A stretch of DNA of 64,000 nucleotides from Bacteroides stercorirosoris (GTDB lineage Bacteria > Bacteroidota > Bacteroidia > Bacteroidales > Bacteroidaceae), in contig NZ_FQZN01000007.1 in assembly GCF_900142015.1 (NCBI RefSeq), positions 62,001-126,000 of the forward strand. The letters are read 5' to 3'. Below, in pieces: positions 19,012-28,789 of this stretch (the first letter of the stretch is position 1; every line of letters starts with the position of its first letter). The notes beneath the pieces are model-generated. The model worked only from the letters and a program-made list of their open reading frames with translations. It did no database searches and was not told the DNA's origin. The position numbers were made by a program, and so were the translations under genes.

Positions 19012-19045
19012 AAAAAAAGGAGGCCGTGATACAGCCTCCTTTTAT
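19012..19045. terminator. Bidirectional terminator between GHL10 gene and asd
   Basis: The stem AAAAAGGAGGC and GCCTCCTTTT closes a 9-base loop, with A run before and T run after. It can stop the plus-strand operon ending at 18996 and the convergent asd transcript. Confidence 0.8.
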
Positions 19046-19067
19046 TGCAATATGCATGATTGTTTCC

Positions 19068-20075
19068 TTAAATCGCATTTTCCTTTACCAGATACTCTGC
19101 AATCTGTACGGCATTCAGTGCAGCGCCCTTCTTGATTTGGTCGCCCACAATCCAGAAAGTCAATCCGTTCTCGTTAGTCAAATCCTTACGGATACGGCCT
19201 ACGTAGACGGGATCTTTGCCTGCAAGGAACAACGGCATCGGATATTCTTTTTCAGCCGGGTTGTCCTGCAAAATCAGACCGTCGCCTTTTGCGAATGCCT
19301 CGCGAGCTTCTTCTACCGAGATAGGACGTTCAGTCTCCACCCAAATGCTTTCAGAGTGAGAGCGAAGGGCAGGAACACGTACACAAGTAGCACTTACTTT
19401 AATATCGGAGTGCATAATCTTGCGTGTTTCGTGATACATTTTCATTTCTTCTTTAGTGTATCCGTTTTCAGTGAATACATCAATCTGGGGAATGAGGTTG
19501 AATGCCAACTGGTAAGCAAACTTCTCAACAGTAACGGATTCACCGGCCAATACCTGGCGGTATTGTGTGTACAACTCATCCATAGCGGCCGCACCGGCAC
19601 CGCTGGCAGCCTGATACGTAGAAACGTGTACAGTCTTTATATGAGAAAGCTGTTCGATGGCTTTCAGTGCCACTACCATCTGGATGGTGGTACAATTGGG
19701 GTTGGCGATGATGCCGCGCGGACGGTCTTTGGCGTCAGCTGCATTTACCTCGGGCACTACCAAAGGTACATCATTATCCATACGGAAAGCACTGGAGTTG
19801 TCAATCATCACAGCACCATATTTGGTGATGGTCTCGGCATACTCTTTAGAGGTACCAGCGCCTGCGGAAGTGAAAGCGATATCAACCCCTTTAAAGTCAT
19901 CGTTGTGTTGCAAGAGTTTTACCTCGATCTGTTTACCGCGGAATGTGTATTTTGTTCCGGCACTGCGTTTAGAGCCGAACAACACTAACTCATCCAACGG
20001 GAAATTTCTTTCATCGAGCACACGCAGGAACTCCTGTCCCACGGCTCCGCTTGCTCCAACAATAGCTACTTTCAT
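19068..20075 (-). CDS. asd: Aspartate-semialdehyde dehydrogenase
   Basis: A 335-residue cytoplasmic enzyme that reduces aspartyl-phosphate to aspartate semialdehyde with NADPH, feeding lysine (diaminopimelate), threonine and methionine synthesis. The NADP-binding start [20 protein letters not shown], the [10 protein letters not shown] block, and the catalytic Cys128 in NPNCTT are intact, and [11 protein letters not shown] follows as in the family. Length is typical. It is monocistronic on the minus strand, convergent to the GHL10 operon. An aspartokinase lies 43 kb away at the window's right edge and acts one step earlier. Confidence 0.97.
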   Translation of the reverse strand: MKVAIVGASGAVGQEFLRVLDERNFPLDELVLFGSKRSAGTKYTFRGKQIEVKLLQHNDDFKGVDIAFTSAGAGTSKEYAETITKYGAVMIDNSSAFRMDNDVPLVVPEVNAADAKDRPRGIIANPNCTTIQMVVALKAIEQLSHIKTVHVSTYQAASGAGAAAMDELYTQYRQVLAGESVTVEKFAYQLAFNLIPQIDVFTENGYTKEEMKMYHETRKIMHSDIKVSATCVRVPALRSHSESIWVETERPISVEEAREAFAKGDGLILQDNPAEKEYPMPLFLAGKDPVYVGRIRKDLTNENGLTFWIVGDQIKKGAALNAVQIAEYLVKENAI

Positions 20076-20226
20076 TTTCTTTTGTTTTTTATTAAGTTTA
20101 TAAAAATGTTCTTCTACCTTAAAAACGATAGAATTGGCTGCAAATTTATAACAATTTGCTGTATGACAACGTATAAAATGAAAAGTTTTTTGTTATTTTG
20201 CATCGTAAACCTAAAACTTGAAGCCC

Positions 20227-22362
20227 ATGGACTTATTTGACTTCAGTCTGAAACTCCCGATAACTGACCCTACATGGATATTTCTCCTTGTACTCCTCAT
20301 CATTCTGTTTGCTCCTATTTTGCTGAATAGGCTCCGTATTCCACATATCATCGGTATGATATTGGCAGGATTGGTGATTGGTGAGCATGGGTTCAATATT
20401 TTGGCAAGGGACAGCAGTTTCGAACTGTTCGGTAAAGTGGGGTTATACTATATCATGTTTCTGGCCGGTCTGGAAATGAATATGTCGGATTTTAAACAGA
20501 ATCGTGGAAAGGCGGTTGTGCTGGGCTTACTGGCATTCATCATTCCGATAGGGATTGGATTGGTGACGAATATGGCCTATCTGAAATACAGTTTTATTAC
20601 TTCGGTTCTGCTGGCAAGTATGTATGCGTCCCATACGTTGGTGGCATATCCTATCGTTATCCGGTATGGTGTGTCCCGGCATCGTAGTGTGAGCATTGCG
20701 GTGGGAGGTACGGCGGTAACGGATACACTGACTTTGCTGGTACTGGCTGTGGTAGGAGGTATGTTCAAGGGCGAATCTGACGGGCTGTTCTGGGTGTGGC
20801 TGGTCATTAAGGTTATCTTTCTGGGTGGATTGATTATGTATTTCTTCCCCCGCATCGGCCGTTGGTTTTTCCGCCGGTATGACGACAATGTAATGCAATT
20901 CATCTTTGTGCTTGCCATGGTGTTCCTGGGAGCGGGATTGATGGAATTTGTCGGGATGGAAGGTATTCTCGGCGCTTTCCTTGCAGGGCTGGTGCTGAAC
21001 CGGCTTATTCCGCATGTCTCTCCGTTGATGAATCATCTGGAGTTTGTAGGTAATGCGCTGTTCATTCCTTACTTCCTGATTGGGGTGGGGATGTTGATTG
21101 ATATACATGTGATTTTTGGTCATGGCGATGCATTGAAAGTGGCGGGTGTGATGATTGTGGTGGCATTGACGGGTAAATGGATTGCCTGTTGGCTGACACA
21201 GAAAATCTATAAGATGGGTGCCATTGAACGGGAGCTGATGTATGGGTTGAGTAATGCGCAGGCTGCGGCTACGTTGGCTGCGGTGTTGGTGGGTTATAAC
21301 ATCATATTGCCCAATGGCGAGCGTCTGCTGAATGATGATGTGCTGAATGGTACGGTATTGCTCATTCTTGTGACCTGCGTGGTGAGTTCGTTCATTACTG
21401 AGCGTGCCGCCCGTAAGATTGCTATTGATGAAGCCCATTTGGAAGCGGAAAACCGGCCGGCGGAATTGGAAAAGATTCTGATACCGGTGGCCAATCCCGA
21501 TACGATTGAAGACCTCGTAAACTTGTCGTTAGTGATACGTGATCCGAAGCAGAGGGATAATCTTCTGGCATTGAATGTAATTAATGATAACAATGCTTCG
21601 GAAGCTCTGGAACTTCGCGGTAAGCGCTATCTGGAAAAAGCGGCGATGATAACAGCGTCGGCGGATGTTCCGTTAAAGCTGATTAGCCGTTATGACCTGA
21701 ATATCGCTTCGGGCATTATACATACAGCTAAAGAACACGGAGTGACGGATGTGGTTATCGGTCTGCACCGCAAGGTGAATATCGTGGATTCCTTCTTCGG
21801 TATGCTGGCAGAGAACTTGCTGAAAGGTTTGCACCGGGAGGTGATGATTGCCAAATTCCTGATGCCTATCAATACGATACGTAGAATCAATGTCGCTGTC
21901 CCGCCGAAAGCGGAATACGAGGCGGGCTTCCAGAAGTGGGTAGAACATTTCTGCCGGATGGGGAATACATTAGGATGCCGGGTACACTTCTTTGCCAATG
22001 AGGAAACAACAGTGTTTTTGCAGATGCTGGTGAAGAAGCGGTATGGCGCAACACCTACCGAATTTTCCCGTTTGGATGATTGGGGAGACTTGTTGTTGCT
22101 GACCGGGCAGGTGAATTATGACCACTTACTGGTAATTATCAGTGCCCGTCGTGGTTCTATTTCCTATGACCCTGCATTCGAGAGACTTCCCGCCCAGTTA
22201 GGAAAATACTTTGCCAACAATAGTTTGATAGTGCTTTATCCTGACCAGCTGGGAGAACCGCAAGATATGTTGTCTTTCTCCAATCCACGCGGAAATAATG
22301 AAGACCAGCATTACGAAAAGGTGGGCAAGTGGTTCTATAAATGGTTTAAGAAGAGTAATTAG
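20227..22362 (+). CDS. CPA2-family cation/proton antiporter with C-terminal soluble domain
   Basis: I start at ATG 20227 (MDLFDFSLKLPITDP); a TTG three codons upstream is less likely. The 711-residue protein has about twelve membrane segments over the first 400 residues (FLLVLLIILFAPILLNRLRIPHI marks the first) with the Kef/NapA-type patterns GLVIGEHGF, LYYIMFLAGLEM and MEGILGAFLAGLVLNRL. This type exchanges Na+ or K+ for H+ at the inner membrane. The C-terminal 300 residues are soluble and contain two USP-like folds (EKILIPVANPDTIEDLVNLS; INVAVPPKAEYEAGFQ), probably regulatory. It is followed 41 bases later by tcdA, with which it may be co-transcribed. Confidence 0.9.
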   Translation: MDLFDFSLKLPITDPTWIFLLVLLIILFAPILLNRLRIPHIIGMILAGLVIGEHGFNILARDSSFELFGKVGLYYIMFLAGLEMNMSDFKQNRGKAVVLGLLAFIIPIGIGLVTNMAYLKYSFITSVLLASMYASHTLVAYPIVIRYGVSRHRSVSIAVGGTAVTDTLTLLVLAVVGGMFKGESDGLFWVWLVIKVIFLGGLIMYFFPRIGRWFFRRYDDNVMQFIFVLAMVFLGAGLMEFVGMEGILGAFLAGLVLNRLIPHVSPLMNHLEFVGNALFIPYFLIGVGMLIDIHVIFGHGDALKVAGVMIVVALTGKWIACWLTQKIYKMGAIERELMYGLSNAQAAATLAAVLVGYNIILPNGERLLNDDVLNGTVLLILVTCVVSSFITERAARKIAIDEAHLEAENRPAELEKILIPVANPDTIEDLVNLSLVIRDPKQRDNLLALNVINDNNASEALELRGKRYLEKAAMITASADVPLKLISRYDLNIASGIIHTAKEHGVTDVVIGLHRKVNIVDSFFGMLAENLLKGLHREVMIAKFLMPINTIRRINVAVPPKAEYEAGFQKWVEHFCRMGNTLGCRVHFFANEETTVFLQMLVKKRYGATPTEFSRLDDWGDLLLLTGQVNYDHLLVIISARRGSISYDPAFERLPAQLGKYFANNSLIVLYPDQLGEPQDMLSFSNPRGNNEDQHYEKVGKWFYKWFKKSN

Positions 22363-22403
22363 GAAGAGGCGATAAAATGATAAAATGATAAAGTGATAGT
22401 GAG

Positions 22404-23114
22404 ATGGAGGATTGGCGACAAAGGACCTGTATTCTGTTAGGTGAGGAGAAGATGGAGCGGCTGCGGCAGGCACATGTGCTTGTTGTGGGGCTCGGTGGAG
22501 TGGGAGCGTATGCGGCGGAAATGATTTGCCGTGCCGGAGTGGGGCGCATGACGATTGTGGATGCGGACACAGTGCAGCCTACCAATATAAACCGCCAGCT
22601 TCCGGCCTTACATTCTACTTTGGGACAAAGCAAGGCAGAGATATTGGAGAAGCGTTTCCGCGATATTAATCCGGAAGTTGAACTGACGGTGCTGCCTGTA
22701 TTTCTGAAAGATGAAAATATTCCCGAACTGCTTGATGCGGCATCTTACGATTTTGTAGTGGATGCCATCGACACATTGGCCCCGAAGTGCCATCTGATTG
22801 CAGAAACCTTAAAGCGACGCATAAAGATTGTTTCAAGTATGGGTGCCGGGGCGAAAAGCGATATTACCCAGGTGCGCTTTGCGGATATATGGGACACGTA
22901 TCACTGCGGGTTGAGCAAGGCCGTCAGGAAGCGGTTGCAGAAAATGGGCATTAGGCGTAAGTTGCCGGTAGTGTTCAGTACGGAGCAGGCAGACCCGAAA
23001 GCGGTGTTGCTGACGGAAGATGAAATGAATAAGAAATCGACGTGCGGAACGGTCAGCTATATGCCGGCGGTGTTCGGATGCTATCTTGCGGAATATGTGT
23101 TGAAAAGATTATAA
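22404..23114 (+). CDS. tcdA: tRNA threonylcarbamoyladenosine dehydratase (ThiF/E1-like)
   Basis: A 236-residue ThiF-fold enzyme that uses ATP to cyclise the t6A base at tRNA position 37 to ct6A. The nucleotide-binding start [16 protein letters not shown] (about 27-42), [13 protein letters not shown], and [14 protein letters not shown] are typical of TcdA/CsdL. The end FSTEQ and [19 protein letters not shown] agree with the family. It sits just before the ABC ATPase gene, whose ATG is two bases after this stop, so the pair is probably translated from one mRNA. Confidence 0.93.
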   Translation: MEDWRQRTCILLGEEKMERLRQAHVLVVGLGGVGAYAAEMICRAGVGRMTIVDADTVQPTNINRQLPALHSTLGQSKAEILEKRFRDINPEVELTVLPVFLKDENIPELLDAASYDFVVDAIDTLAPKCHLIAETLKRRIKIVSSMGAGAKSDITQVRFADIWDTYHCGLSKAVRKRLQKMGIRRKLPVVFSTEQADPKAVLLTEDEMNKKSTCGTVSYMPAVFGCYLAEYVLKRL

Positions 23115-23116
23115 GT

Positions 23117-23776
23117 ATGATACGATTAGAAGGAATAACCAAGAGTTTCGGTACTCTGCAAGTTTTGCGGGGAATCGACCTGAATATAGATAAAGGAGAG
23201 ATTGTCAGCATTGTCGGTCCGAGCGGAGCGGGAAAGACTACCTTGCTCCAGATTATGGGGACACTGGATGCCCCTGACAGCGGAACGATAGCTATTGACG
23301 GTACGCTGGTCAGCCGGATGAAGGAGAAGGAGTTATCAGCTTTCCGTAACAAACATATCGGTTTTGTATTCCAATTCCACCAACTCTTACCGGAGTTCAC
23401 TGCATTGGAGAATGTGATGATACCTGCTTTCATTGCCGGTGTGGGACAGAAAGAGGCGACAGCTTCCGCCCTGGAGTTACTGGAATTTATGGGCTTGGCA
23501 GACCGTGCCGGACATAAACCGAATGAGCTTTCCGGTGGGGAAAAACAACGTGTGGCCGTAGCCCGCGCCCTTATTAACCACCCCGCTGTGGTATTGGCCG
23601 ATGAACCTTCGGGTAGTCTTGATACCCATAACAAGGAAGAATTGCATCAGCTGTTTTTTGACCTTCGCAGCCGTCTCGGACAGACATTCGTCATTGTCAC
23701 CCACGATGAAGGACTGGCGCGGATCACAGACCGCACGGTGCATATGGTGGACGGAGAGATCAGTAAAGGAATGTAA
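23117..23776 (+). CDS. lolD: ABC transporter ATP-binding protein, LolD type
   Basis: I start at ATG 23117 ([12 protein letters not shown]); an upstream in-frame start at 23042 would lie inside tcdA. The 219-residue ATPase has Walker [10 protein letters not shown] (residues 34-42), Q-loop [19 protein letters not shown], signature [15 protein letters not shown], Walker [13 protein letters not shown] and the switch His in VTHDE. The [10 protein letters not shown] and ENV patterns fit LolD/MacB-type ATPases that power lipoprotein release from the inner membrane. The LolC/E-type membrane partner is not in the window, so assignment to lipoprotein sorting is by family only. Confidence 0.9.
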   Translation: MIRLEGITKSFGTLQVLRGIDLNIDKGEIVSIVGPSGAGKTTLLQIMGTLDAPDSGTIAIDGTLVSRMKEKELSAFRNKHIGFVFQFHQLLPEFTALENVMIPAFIAGVGQKEATASALELLEFMGLADRAGHKPNELSGGEKQRVAVARALINHPAVVLADEPSGSLDTHNKEELHQLFFDLRSRLGQTFVIVTHDEGLARITDRTVHMVDGEISKGM

Positions 23777-23806
23777 GAGGGTGAAGTCCAAAGTCACCCT
23801 TATTTC
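23777..23806. terminator. Candidate bidirectional terminator between lolD and the barrel receptor
   Basis: An inverted repeat (AGGGTGA and TCACCCT, 9-base loop) lies between two convergent genes and overlaps the last codon of the minus-strand gene. The T run is short, so the call is tentative. Confidence 0.4.
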
Positions 23807-26124
23807 CCCGTACTCATTACTCCCGAATCGTTATCGCTGTTGTTCACCTTCCTCTGTATTCCCTTGAATTTGCGTCCGAAGGAGAAGTTGTAGGACAGGC
23901 TGACAAGAAGCATCTGCGCGCTTTCCTTTATATAGCTTTTAGTCTTGTAGGAGGCGAAACGGTTCCAATTCTCATTCTGTACCTTATAGTTGTCTGTGAA
24001 CGGATTGAAAGCGCCGACTCCTACCCTCAAGTCCTTGTGCTTATAGTATACGCCCAGCATCTGAATATTCTCTCCACCCGACAAGGTTTCTCCCCAGAAG
24101 TTATTCCAGTTGGTATTTATCTGCCAGAACAGGGAGAAACGCTTGTAGTTGAAAGAAGCCTGTGCTTCATAATACCAGTTGGTATAAGTGTGGGAGTAGT
24201 TATTACCATTACTCATATAATGGTTTACACCGCCTGTAAATGAAAGTTGCAACATATCCCAAAGTGGACCTACCCGGAGCATAAGGCGTCCGGAAACTTT
24301 CTGCCAGTCTTTCTGGTTATTCCATGTCTGTATTATCTTGTTACCTTCCTGATATTTTTCGTCCATGATGGCATTGGGGCGATAATCATATGCTCCCCAA
24401 AGGTTACTGTAGAAAATGCCTTTCTTCCATTCATACGTCAATTCTGTCCGGTAACACAGGTAGGCTTTCAGGTTCGGATTGCCACGCCGTATCTGGAAAG
24501 AGTCTACCGTTTGTTCTGTCGCGCTCAAATCGCTCAACGAAGGAGTAGCGTTGAAGACTTCGGCTTTCCAGCGAAGAAATGAATGGTCGGAGAAGGTATA
24601 ATGCAACACGGCTTTCGGGTTTACACTGTACTTCTTGGAAGATTTGTCATTGCCGCTCTGGTTGTAGTAGAAGCGGGTCAGACTGAGTCCGAACCGATAA
24701 TCCAGCTTATTTATCTTTCCGCGGTATTCGCTAAAGATATACGTATTTCCCTGGTGCATCTTCGTGTCGTAATTGTGCCCGTTCCGGTATTCATTGTTAG
24801 AATAAGACTGCGTGTGCTGCAAACCGAAACTCAGAGCGTTTCCCTTTGAAAACTGTTTTTCATAAATAGCTTCTCCAATCAGTGAATATTTGTTCCCCAA
24901 TACATCATTGTTGATATCGGTAAGCATCTCATCTTTCAGGCTTTCCTGATAGATGCGGTGTGACTTTTCACGGTTATAGGTTCCCACCAGGTTGAACACT
25001 AATGTTTGTTTGTTTTTCAGATTCTGCTGGTAGTAGAGGTCTAAAGAAGGGCGGGTCCAGCTATTCTTGGTGCGGTCTGTCATATTTACCATATCCGTTT
25101 CATCATTGACGTTATAGAGCACTCCCTGATAGTCCCAGTTCGGCTGATTGTTTCCGCGCAGACGGAATGTGGCGCTGAACAGGGAGTTCTTAGAGGCTTG
25201 AAGGCTATAATTCACGTTTAGATTCTGCATGAATAACATGGCATGGCTGGGTTCACCGCGTTCCACCCGTTGGATGTTGCTGCCGTCTGCCAGATGGAAG
25301 TTTTCTTCATTGTCCCGGTACATTCCGTAGAAATCGCGGGGACCCATATAATAAGAAAGGCCGAATTCTGATTTCTTATGGTTGACTTTGCCGAATACGT
25401 TGTAATTTCCCCACATTGCATTAATACCCTGGCTGAGGTCGGTTCCGAAGTTTCCGCCCGTGTCGGGGCGGCGTACGATGTAGTCGAGCACAATTTCGGC
25501 GTTGCCATAGCGCAGTCCCGGATTGTCATGATATTCTATACGGATGATGTCGGCAGGGCGTAGTGCTTTTATTTCGTTGATGTCCGCTTTGGCTCCATTG
25601 ATGCGTAGTTGCAGTTCGCCGCCGCCGGATATCCCGATTTCATTGTTCATCGGGTTGACCAGAATGCGCGGAAGCATCATTTCCTGCAATAAGTTCACTC
25701 CGTTGGTAGAGACTTTCATCTGGCGTTCGGACGGGAATACCAGCTTCCGGTCGGGACGGCTGATTTGGCTGGAACCACTGATGGTTACGCCTTCCAATGC
25801 AATGGCGTCGTCTTCCAGAAAAATATCTCCCAGGTTCGTGTTGCGTTTTATTCCATCCAGAGTGATGTATTGTGTAGTGTATCCTACACTGGAAAGTACC
25901 AGTCGGTAATCTCCTGCATCTATTTTGTTGAGGTTGAAGTTTCCTTCATTGTTGGTTGATACGCCGGTTACAAATGTGGAATCAATAGTTTGCAGTACTA
26001 CATTCACGAATTCCACAGCTTCGCTGTTTGCGGCACTGCGTACAGTGCCTTTAATCTCTATTTTTTGTGCAAAAACTCCCTGTACCATGCTGCCCAGCAG
26101 TATGGCTATACATAATCTTTTCAT
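23800..26124 (-). CDS. TonB-dependent receptor-like outer-membrane beta-barrel protein (OMP_b-brl_3 type)
   Basis: A 774-residue outer-membrane protein. It has a signal peptide (MKRLCIAILLGSMVQGVFAQ) and a carboxypeptidase-regulatory-like domain (IEIKGTVRSAANSEAVEFV, residues about 22-105). A plug-like region follows (LQEMMLPRILVNPMNNEI, LQLRINGAKADINEIKALRP, IRIEYHDNPGLRYGN), then a long barrel rich in aromatic residues ending LSYNFSFGRKFKG. It lacks the SusC TonB box and a SusD partner, and it belongs to the group often placed beside LytTR-type two-component regulators. None is coded here, but an array of eight 22-bp repeats lies 460-640 bases upstream. The transported compound is unknown. 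Confidence 0.88.
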   Translation of the reverse strand: MKRLCIAILLGSMVQGVFAQKIEIKGTVRSAANSEAVEFVNVVLQTIDSTFVTGVSTNNEGNFNLNKIDAGDYRLVLSSVGYTTQYITLDGIKRNTNLGDIFLEDDAIALEGVTISGSSQISRPDRKLVFPSERQMKVSTNGVNLLQEMMLPRILVNPMNNEIGISGGGELQLRINGAKADINEIKALRPADIIRIEYHDNPGLRYGNAEIVLDYIVRRPDTGGNFGTDLSQGINAMWGNYNVFGKVNHKKSEFGLSYYMGPRDFYGMYRDNEENFHLADGSNIQRVERGEPSHAMLFMQNLNVNYSLQASKNSLFSATFRLRGNNQPNWDYQGVLYNVNDETDMVNMTDRTKNSWTRPSLDLYYQQNLKNKQTLVFNLVGTYNREKSHRIYQESLKDEMLTDINNDVLGNKYSLIGEAIYEKQFSKGNALSFGLQHTQSYSNNEYRNGHNYDTKMHQGNTYIFSEYRGKINKLDYRFGLSLTRFYYNQSGNDKSSKKYSVNPKAVLHYTFSDHSFLRWKAEVFNATPSLSDLSATEQTVDSFQIRRGNPNLKAYLCYRTELTYEWKKGIFYSNLWGAYDYRPNAIMDEKYQEGNKIIQTWNNQKDWQKVSGRLMLRVGPLWDMLQLSFTGGVNHYMSNGNNYSHTYTNWYYEAQASFNYKRFSLFWQINTNWNNFWGETLSGGENIQMLGVYYKHKDLRVGVGAFNPFTDNYKVQNENWNRFASYKTKSYIKESAQMLLVSLSYNFSFGRKFKGIQRKVNNSDNDSGVMSTGK

Positions 26125-26274
26125 AATGATTTTATGATTTTAGTTCCTTACTTCAGAATGGCCTGTCCTGTTTTCAGGTTGTTTGTTATTAGTTAGACGA
26201 AGAAAGGGGGATGAAAGTTGCATCGAAGGTGAAAAAATGTTTGTTTGGCTTGGATATGTAAGTAAGTGTGCATG

Positions 26275-26313
26275 ATTAGTTCGTATAATTAGTTCGCATA
26301 ATTAGTTCACCTA
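26275..26313. repeat. Three tandem 13-bp repeats
   Basis: ATTAGTTCGTATA, ATTAGTTCGCATA and ATTAGTTCACCTA start at 26275, 26288 and 26301, exactly 13 bp apart, about 150 bases upstream of the barrel receptor start. A direct repeat of this kind can be an operator or simple replication slippage. Confidence 0.6.
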
Positions 26314-26586
26314 ATGATAGGTAGCTAAATTATCATTTATAGTACGAATTAATTTTGATTGAGTACTTAGCTTGTATCTTGAACTTGTTGTTTGTAATTT
26401 GTCATTTCATTCCTTTTTCTCGTTTTGACATTTTGTTTTTTATGCATAATGAGAATGTCGTATTTCCGTCCCAGTGCAGGGCATGACGAAAAGAAACGAA
26501 CGAAAATTGGTATTTTGTTAATTGATAGGATGATATATAAATGTATACAACTCTAAAAAAAGAAAAACAGATGTTCTGTTCACTGC

Positions 26587-26762
26587 AAACACATGGTCTG
26601 TATGCTTAAAACACATGGTTCGTCTCCTGTCTATAGACCGTTTGTTTCCTATCTATAGACCGTTCGCGTCCTATCTATAGATTCTTCGCATCCCATCTAT
26701 AGATTGGTTGCGTCAGATATATGGTTCCTGTGTGACAGAACTATAGCTCCTTGCATAAATAT
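26587..26762. repeat. Eight tandem 22-bp repeats, LytTR-site-like
   Basis: Eight units of exactly 22 bp fill this stretch. Units 3 and 4 are nearly identical (CTATAGACCGTT, then a few bases, then TCCTAT); units 1 and 2 start AAACACATGGT; units 5, 6 and 8 keep CTATAG; unit 7 is most diverged. The junctions make the palindrome ATCTATAGAT. The core ACCGTTTGT fits the published LytTR half-site pattern [TA][AC][CA]GTTN[AG][TG], which occurs as direct repeats about 21-22 bp apart. The rest of 26125-27017 is AT-rich with no convincing gene. Confidence 0.8.
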
Positions 26763-26985
26763 AGTATAAACGTCTTGCTTTATACGAAAACAGTGTATAT
26801 ATATTCTATGGATTATGTAACTGGATTCTATTTCAGGTGCTTTGGAAAAAGCTTTCGTTTGCGGAAATCTCATTTCGATAACATTTTGTTCAATTTGTCA
26901 CCCGTAACTAATCCATCTCCGTTCCAGAAACGGAAAAACTTTTCTTTTTTCTTTCCTTCGAGACGTGAAAAGAAAGACAAATCCT

Positions 26986-26993
26986 TATATTTG
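26986..26993 (+). promoter_or_regulatory. Bacteroides-type -7 element of the split nucleotidase operon
   Basis: TATATTTG matches the TAnnTTTG consensus and lies 24 bases before the ATG at 27018, giving a very short leader. The -33 box is not clear. Confidence 0.55.
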
Positions 26994-27017
26994 TAGCAAT
27001 TTAAAAACCCGAACAAA

Positions 27018-27785
27018 ATGAAAAGAATGACCTTGAAATTTATTCCCGGTGTACTCTTGGCAGTTGCATTTCTGCTAAGTTCTTGTCACTCTGCGTATGA
27101 AGTGACAAAAACTGAAGGTACGATGGTAGCGATTGACTCCACCTGGGATGTAAGCCCCGATGCTGAGGCGGTAGCACTGCTTGCTCCGTATAAGGCAAAA
27201 GTTGACAGTATCATGTATCGCGTGGTAGGTACAGCGGAAATGAGTATGGACAAGGGAGCTCCCGAGAGCCTGCTTTCCAACCTGGTGGCTGATGTATTGC
27301 GTAATGCTGCCGGAGAGGTGCTGGGCAAGCCTGCCGATATGGGATTGATAAATATGGGAGGGCTGCGTAATGTCCTGACTGAAGGTCCCATTACCTGCGA
27401 AAACATCTATGAAATATTGCCTTTTGAAAACTCCCTTTGTGTGCTGACCATAAAAGGCGTTTATCTGAAAGAATTGTTTAATAATATTGCAGTGCGTCAT
27501 GGCGAAGGGGTCAGTGGAGTGCAACTTGTGATAACGAAAGACGGAAAACTGCTGCAAGGCACGGTTGCCGGTCGCCCGGTAGAGGACGAGCAACTCTACA
27601 CCATCGCTACTATTGATTATCTGGCTGACGGAAATGACGGCATGATCGCCTTGCCGCAAGCAGAAAAACGGGAATGTCCGGAAGGCGCTACCTTGCGCGG
27701 CTTGTTCATGGACTACGTAGAACGTCAGACGGCTGCAGGAAAGAAGATTACTTCCCGTCTGGAAGGTAGGATAACAGTAAACTAA
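27018..27785 (+). CDS. 5'-nucleotidase C-terminal (substrate-binding) domain lipoprotein
   Basis: A 255-residue lipoprotein (signal ending AVAFLLSSC, then HSAYEVTK) made only of the C-terminal domain of UshA-type 5'-nucleotidases. Typical blocks are ESLLSNLVADVLRNAAG, ADMGLINMGGLRNVL, YEILPFENSLCVLTIKG, and YTIATIDYLADGNDGM. In single-chain enzymes this domain binds the nucleotide base and closes over the metal site. Here the metallophosphatase domain is a separate gene starting 17 bases after this stop. The two products probably work together in the periplasm or on the cell surface. Confidence 0.92.
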   Translation: MKRMTLKFIPGVLLAVAFLLSSCHSAYEVTKTEGTMVAIDSTWDVSPDAEAVALLAPYKAKVDSIMYRVVGTAEMSMDKGAPESLLSNLVADVLRNAAGEVLGKPADMGLINMGGLRNVLTEGPITCENIYEILPFENSLCVLTIKGVYLKELFNNIAVRHGEGVSGVQLVITKDGKLLQGTVAGRPVEDEQLYTIATIDYLADGNDGMIALPQAEKRECPEGATLRGLFMDYVERQTAAGKKITSRLEGRITVN

Positions 27786-27802
27786 TTCTAAATTTATCAT
27801 TC

Positions 27803-28789
27803 ATGAAACGATATATTCTTTTACTATTGGCTGTTGGCTGCCTGTTCCCGGTATCAGCACAACAGTCAACCAGAGAGATTCTTGAAGAACCTCTCTGCCT
27901 GGTAGCCCCCGAGTCGGCCCAGGACACCAAACAACTGGTGATTTTGCAGACAAGTGATACGCACAGCCGCATCGAACCCATTGCGGCACATGCTGCCGAC
28001 CGCTATGCCGGTATGGGTGGAACAGTGCGCCGCTCTACTTTCGTTAAGGAGGCGCGTAAGGTTAATCCGGACTTGTTGCTGTTCGACTGTGGGGATATCT
28101 CCCAGGGAACACCTTATTATAATCTGTTTCAAGGTGAAGTGGAAATCAAAATGATGAACCTTATGGGTTATGACGCCATGACAATCGGAAATCATGAATT
28201 TGATTTCGGTTTGGAGAATATGGCGCGTTTGTTCCGCATGGCAAACTTTCCGGTGATATGTGCCAACTATGACATGACGGGCACAGTGCTGGAAGGATTG
28301 GTAAAACCTTATATCACTCTTAACCGTAATGGGTTGAAGATAGGCGTATTCGGTCTTGCTCCGAAGATGGAAGGACTGGTGCAGGCTGATAAATGCGAAG
28401 GGGTGGTTTATAACGATCCCATCGAAGTGGCTCAGAAAACGGTGGATATACTGAAGAATCAGGAACAGTGTGATGTCATCATCTGCCTGTCCCATCTCGG
28501 TTATCAGCTGAAAAACGCTCCCTGTGATGTGGAGCTGGCACAGAAAACGAATCATATTGATGCCATTCTGGGCGGACATACACATACCTTCATGAAAGAA
28601 CCGGCTATTTATTTGAATAAAGACGGTAAGGATGTGCCCGTATTACATACCGGGAAGAGTGGAATTTATGTCGGTACGTTGAAACTTACATTGACGGAAG
28701 CGGGCGAAAAAGGAGTGAAACTGAAAAGAAAGCAAATAATAAACAGTACTATCTCAATTCTCCTCCTCCAGTCGGAGGAGTACCCGTAG
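27803..28789 (+). CDS. Metallophosphoesterase, 5'-nucleotidase N-terminal catalytic domain
   Basis: A 328-residue secreted protein with a signal peptide (MKRYILLLLAVGCLFPVSAQ). The calcineurin-like metal motifs are all present: LQTSDTHSRIEP, LLFDCGDISQGTPYY, TIGNHEFDFG, VIICLSHLGYQ and ILGGHTHTF. It hydrolyses phosphate from nucleotides or related esters and pairs with the preceding C-terminal domain protein. The last 13 or so residues (ISILLLQSEEYP) are coded by the left arm of a long inverted repeat that starts at 28749 and holds the stop codon, so the natural C-terminus was probably replaced or extended by this element. Confidence 0.93.
   Translation: MKRYILLLLAVGCLFPVSAQQSTREILEEPLCLVAPESAQDTKQLVILQTSDTHSRIEPIAAHAADRYAGMGGTVRRSTFVKEARKVNPDLLLFDCGDISQGTPYYNLFQGEVEIKMMNLMGYDAMTIGNHEFDFGLENMARLFRMANFPVICANYDMTGTVLEGLVKPYITLNRNGLKIGVFGLAPKMEGLVQADKCEGVVYNDPIEVAQKTVDILKNQEQCDVIICLSHLGYQLKNAPCDVELAQKTNHIDAILGGHTHTFMKEPAIYLNKDGKDVPVLHTGKSGIYVGTLKLTLTEAGEKGVKLKRKQIINSTISILLLQSEEYP

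Noticed and set aside
19026..19988. A 320-codon plus-strand frame opposite asd
   Set aside because: It lies wholly on the complement of the well-conserved asd gene and has no recognisable domain or signal; it is a shadow frame.
20527..21438. A 303-codon minus-strand frame inside the antiporter gene
   Set aside because: It is the complement of membrane-helix codons, giving a Gln/His-rich product typical of shadow frames.
23042..23116. Upstream extension of the LolD-type ATPase
   Set aside because: It would overlap the end of tcdA; the ATG at 23117 gives the normal ABC ATPase N-terminus.
26587..26762. CRISPR array
   Set aside because: The 22-bp units are contiguous with no unique spacers and there are no cas genes; it is a tandem repeat. 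The same applies to 3413-3504.
26751..26996. An 81-codon plus-strand frame before the nucleotidase operon
   Set aside because: It overlaps the 22-bp array and the promoter, is AT-driven, and has no coding signal.
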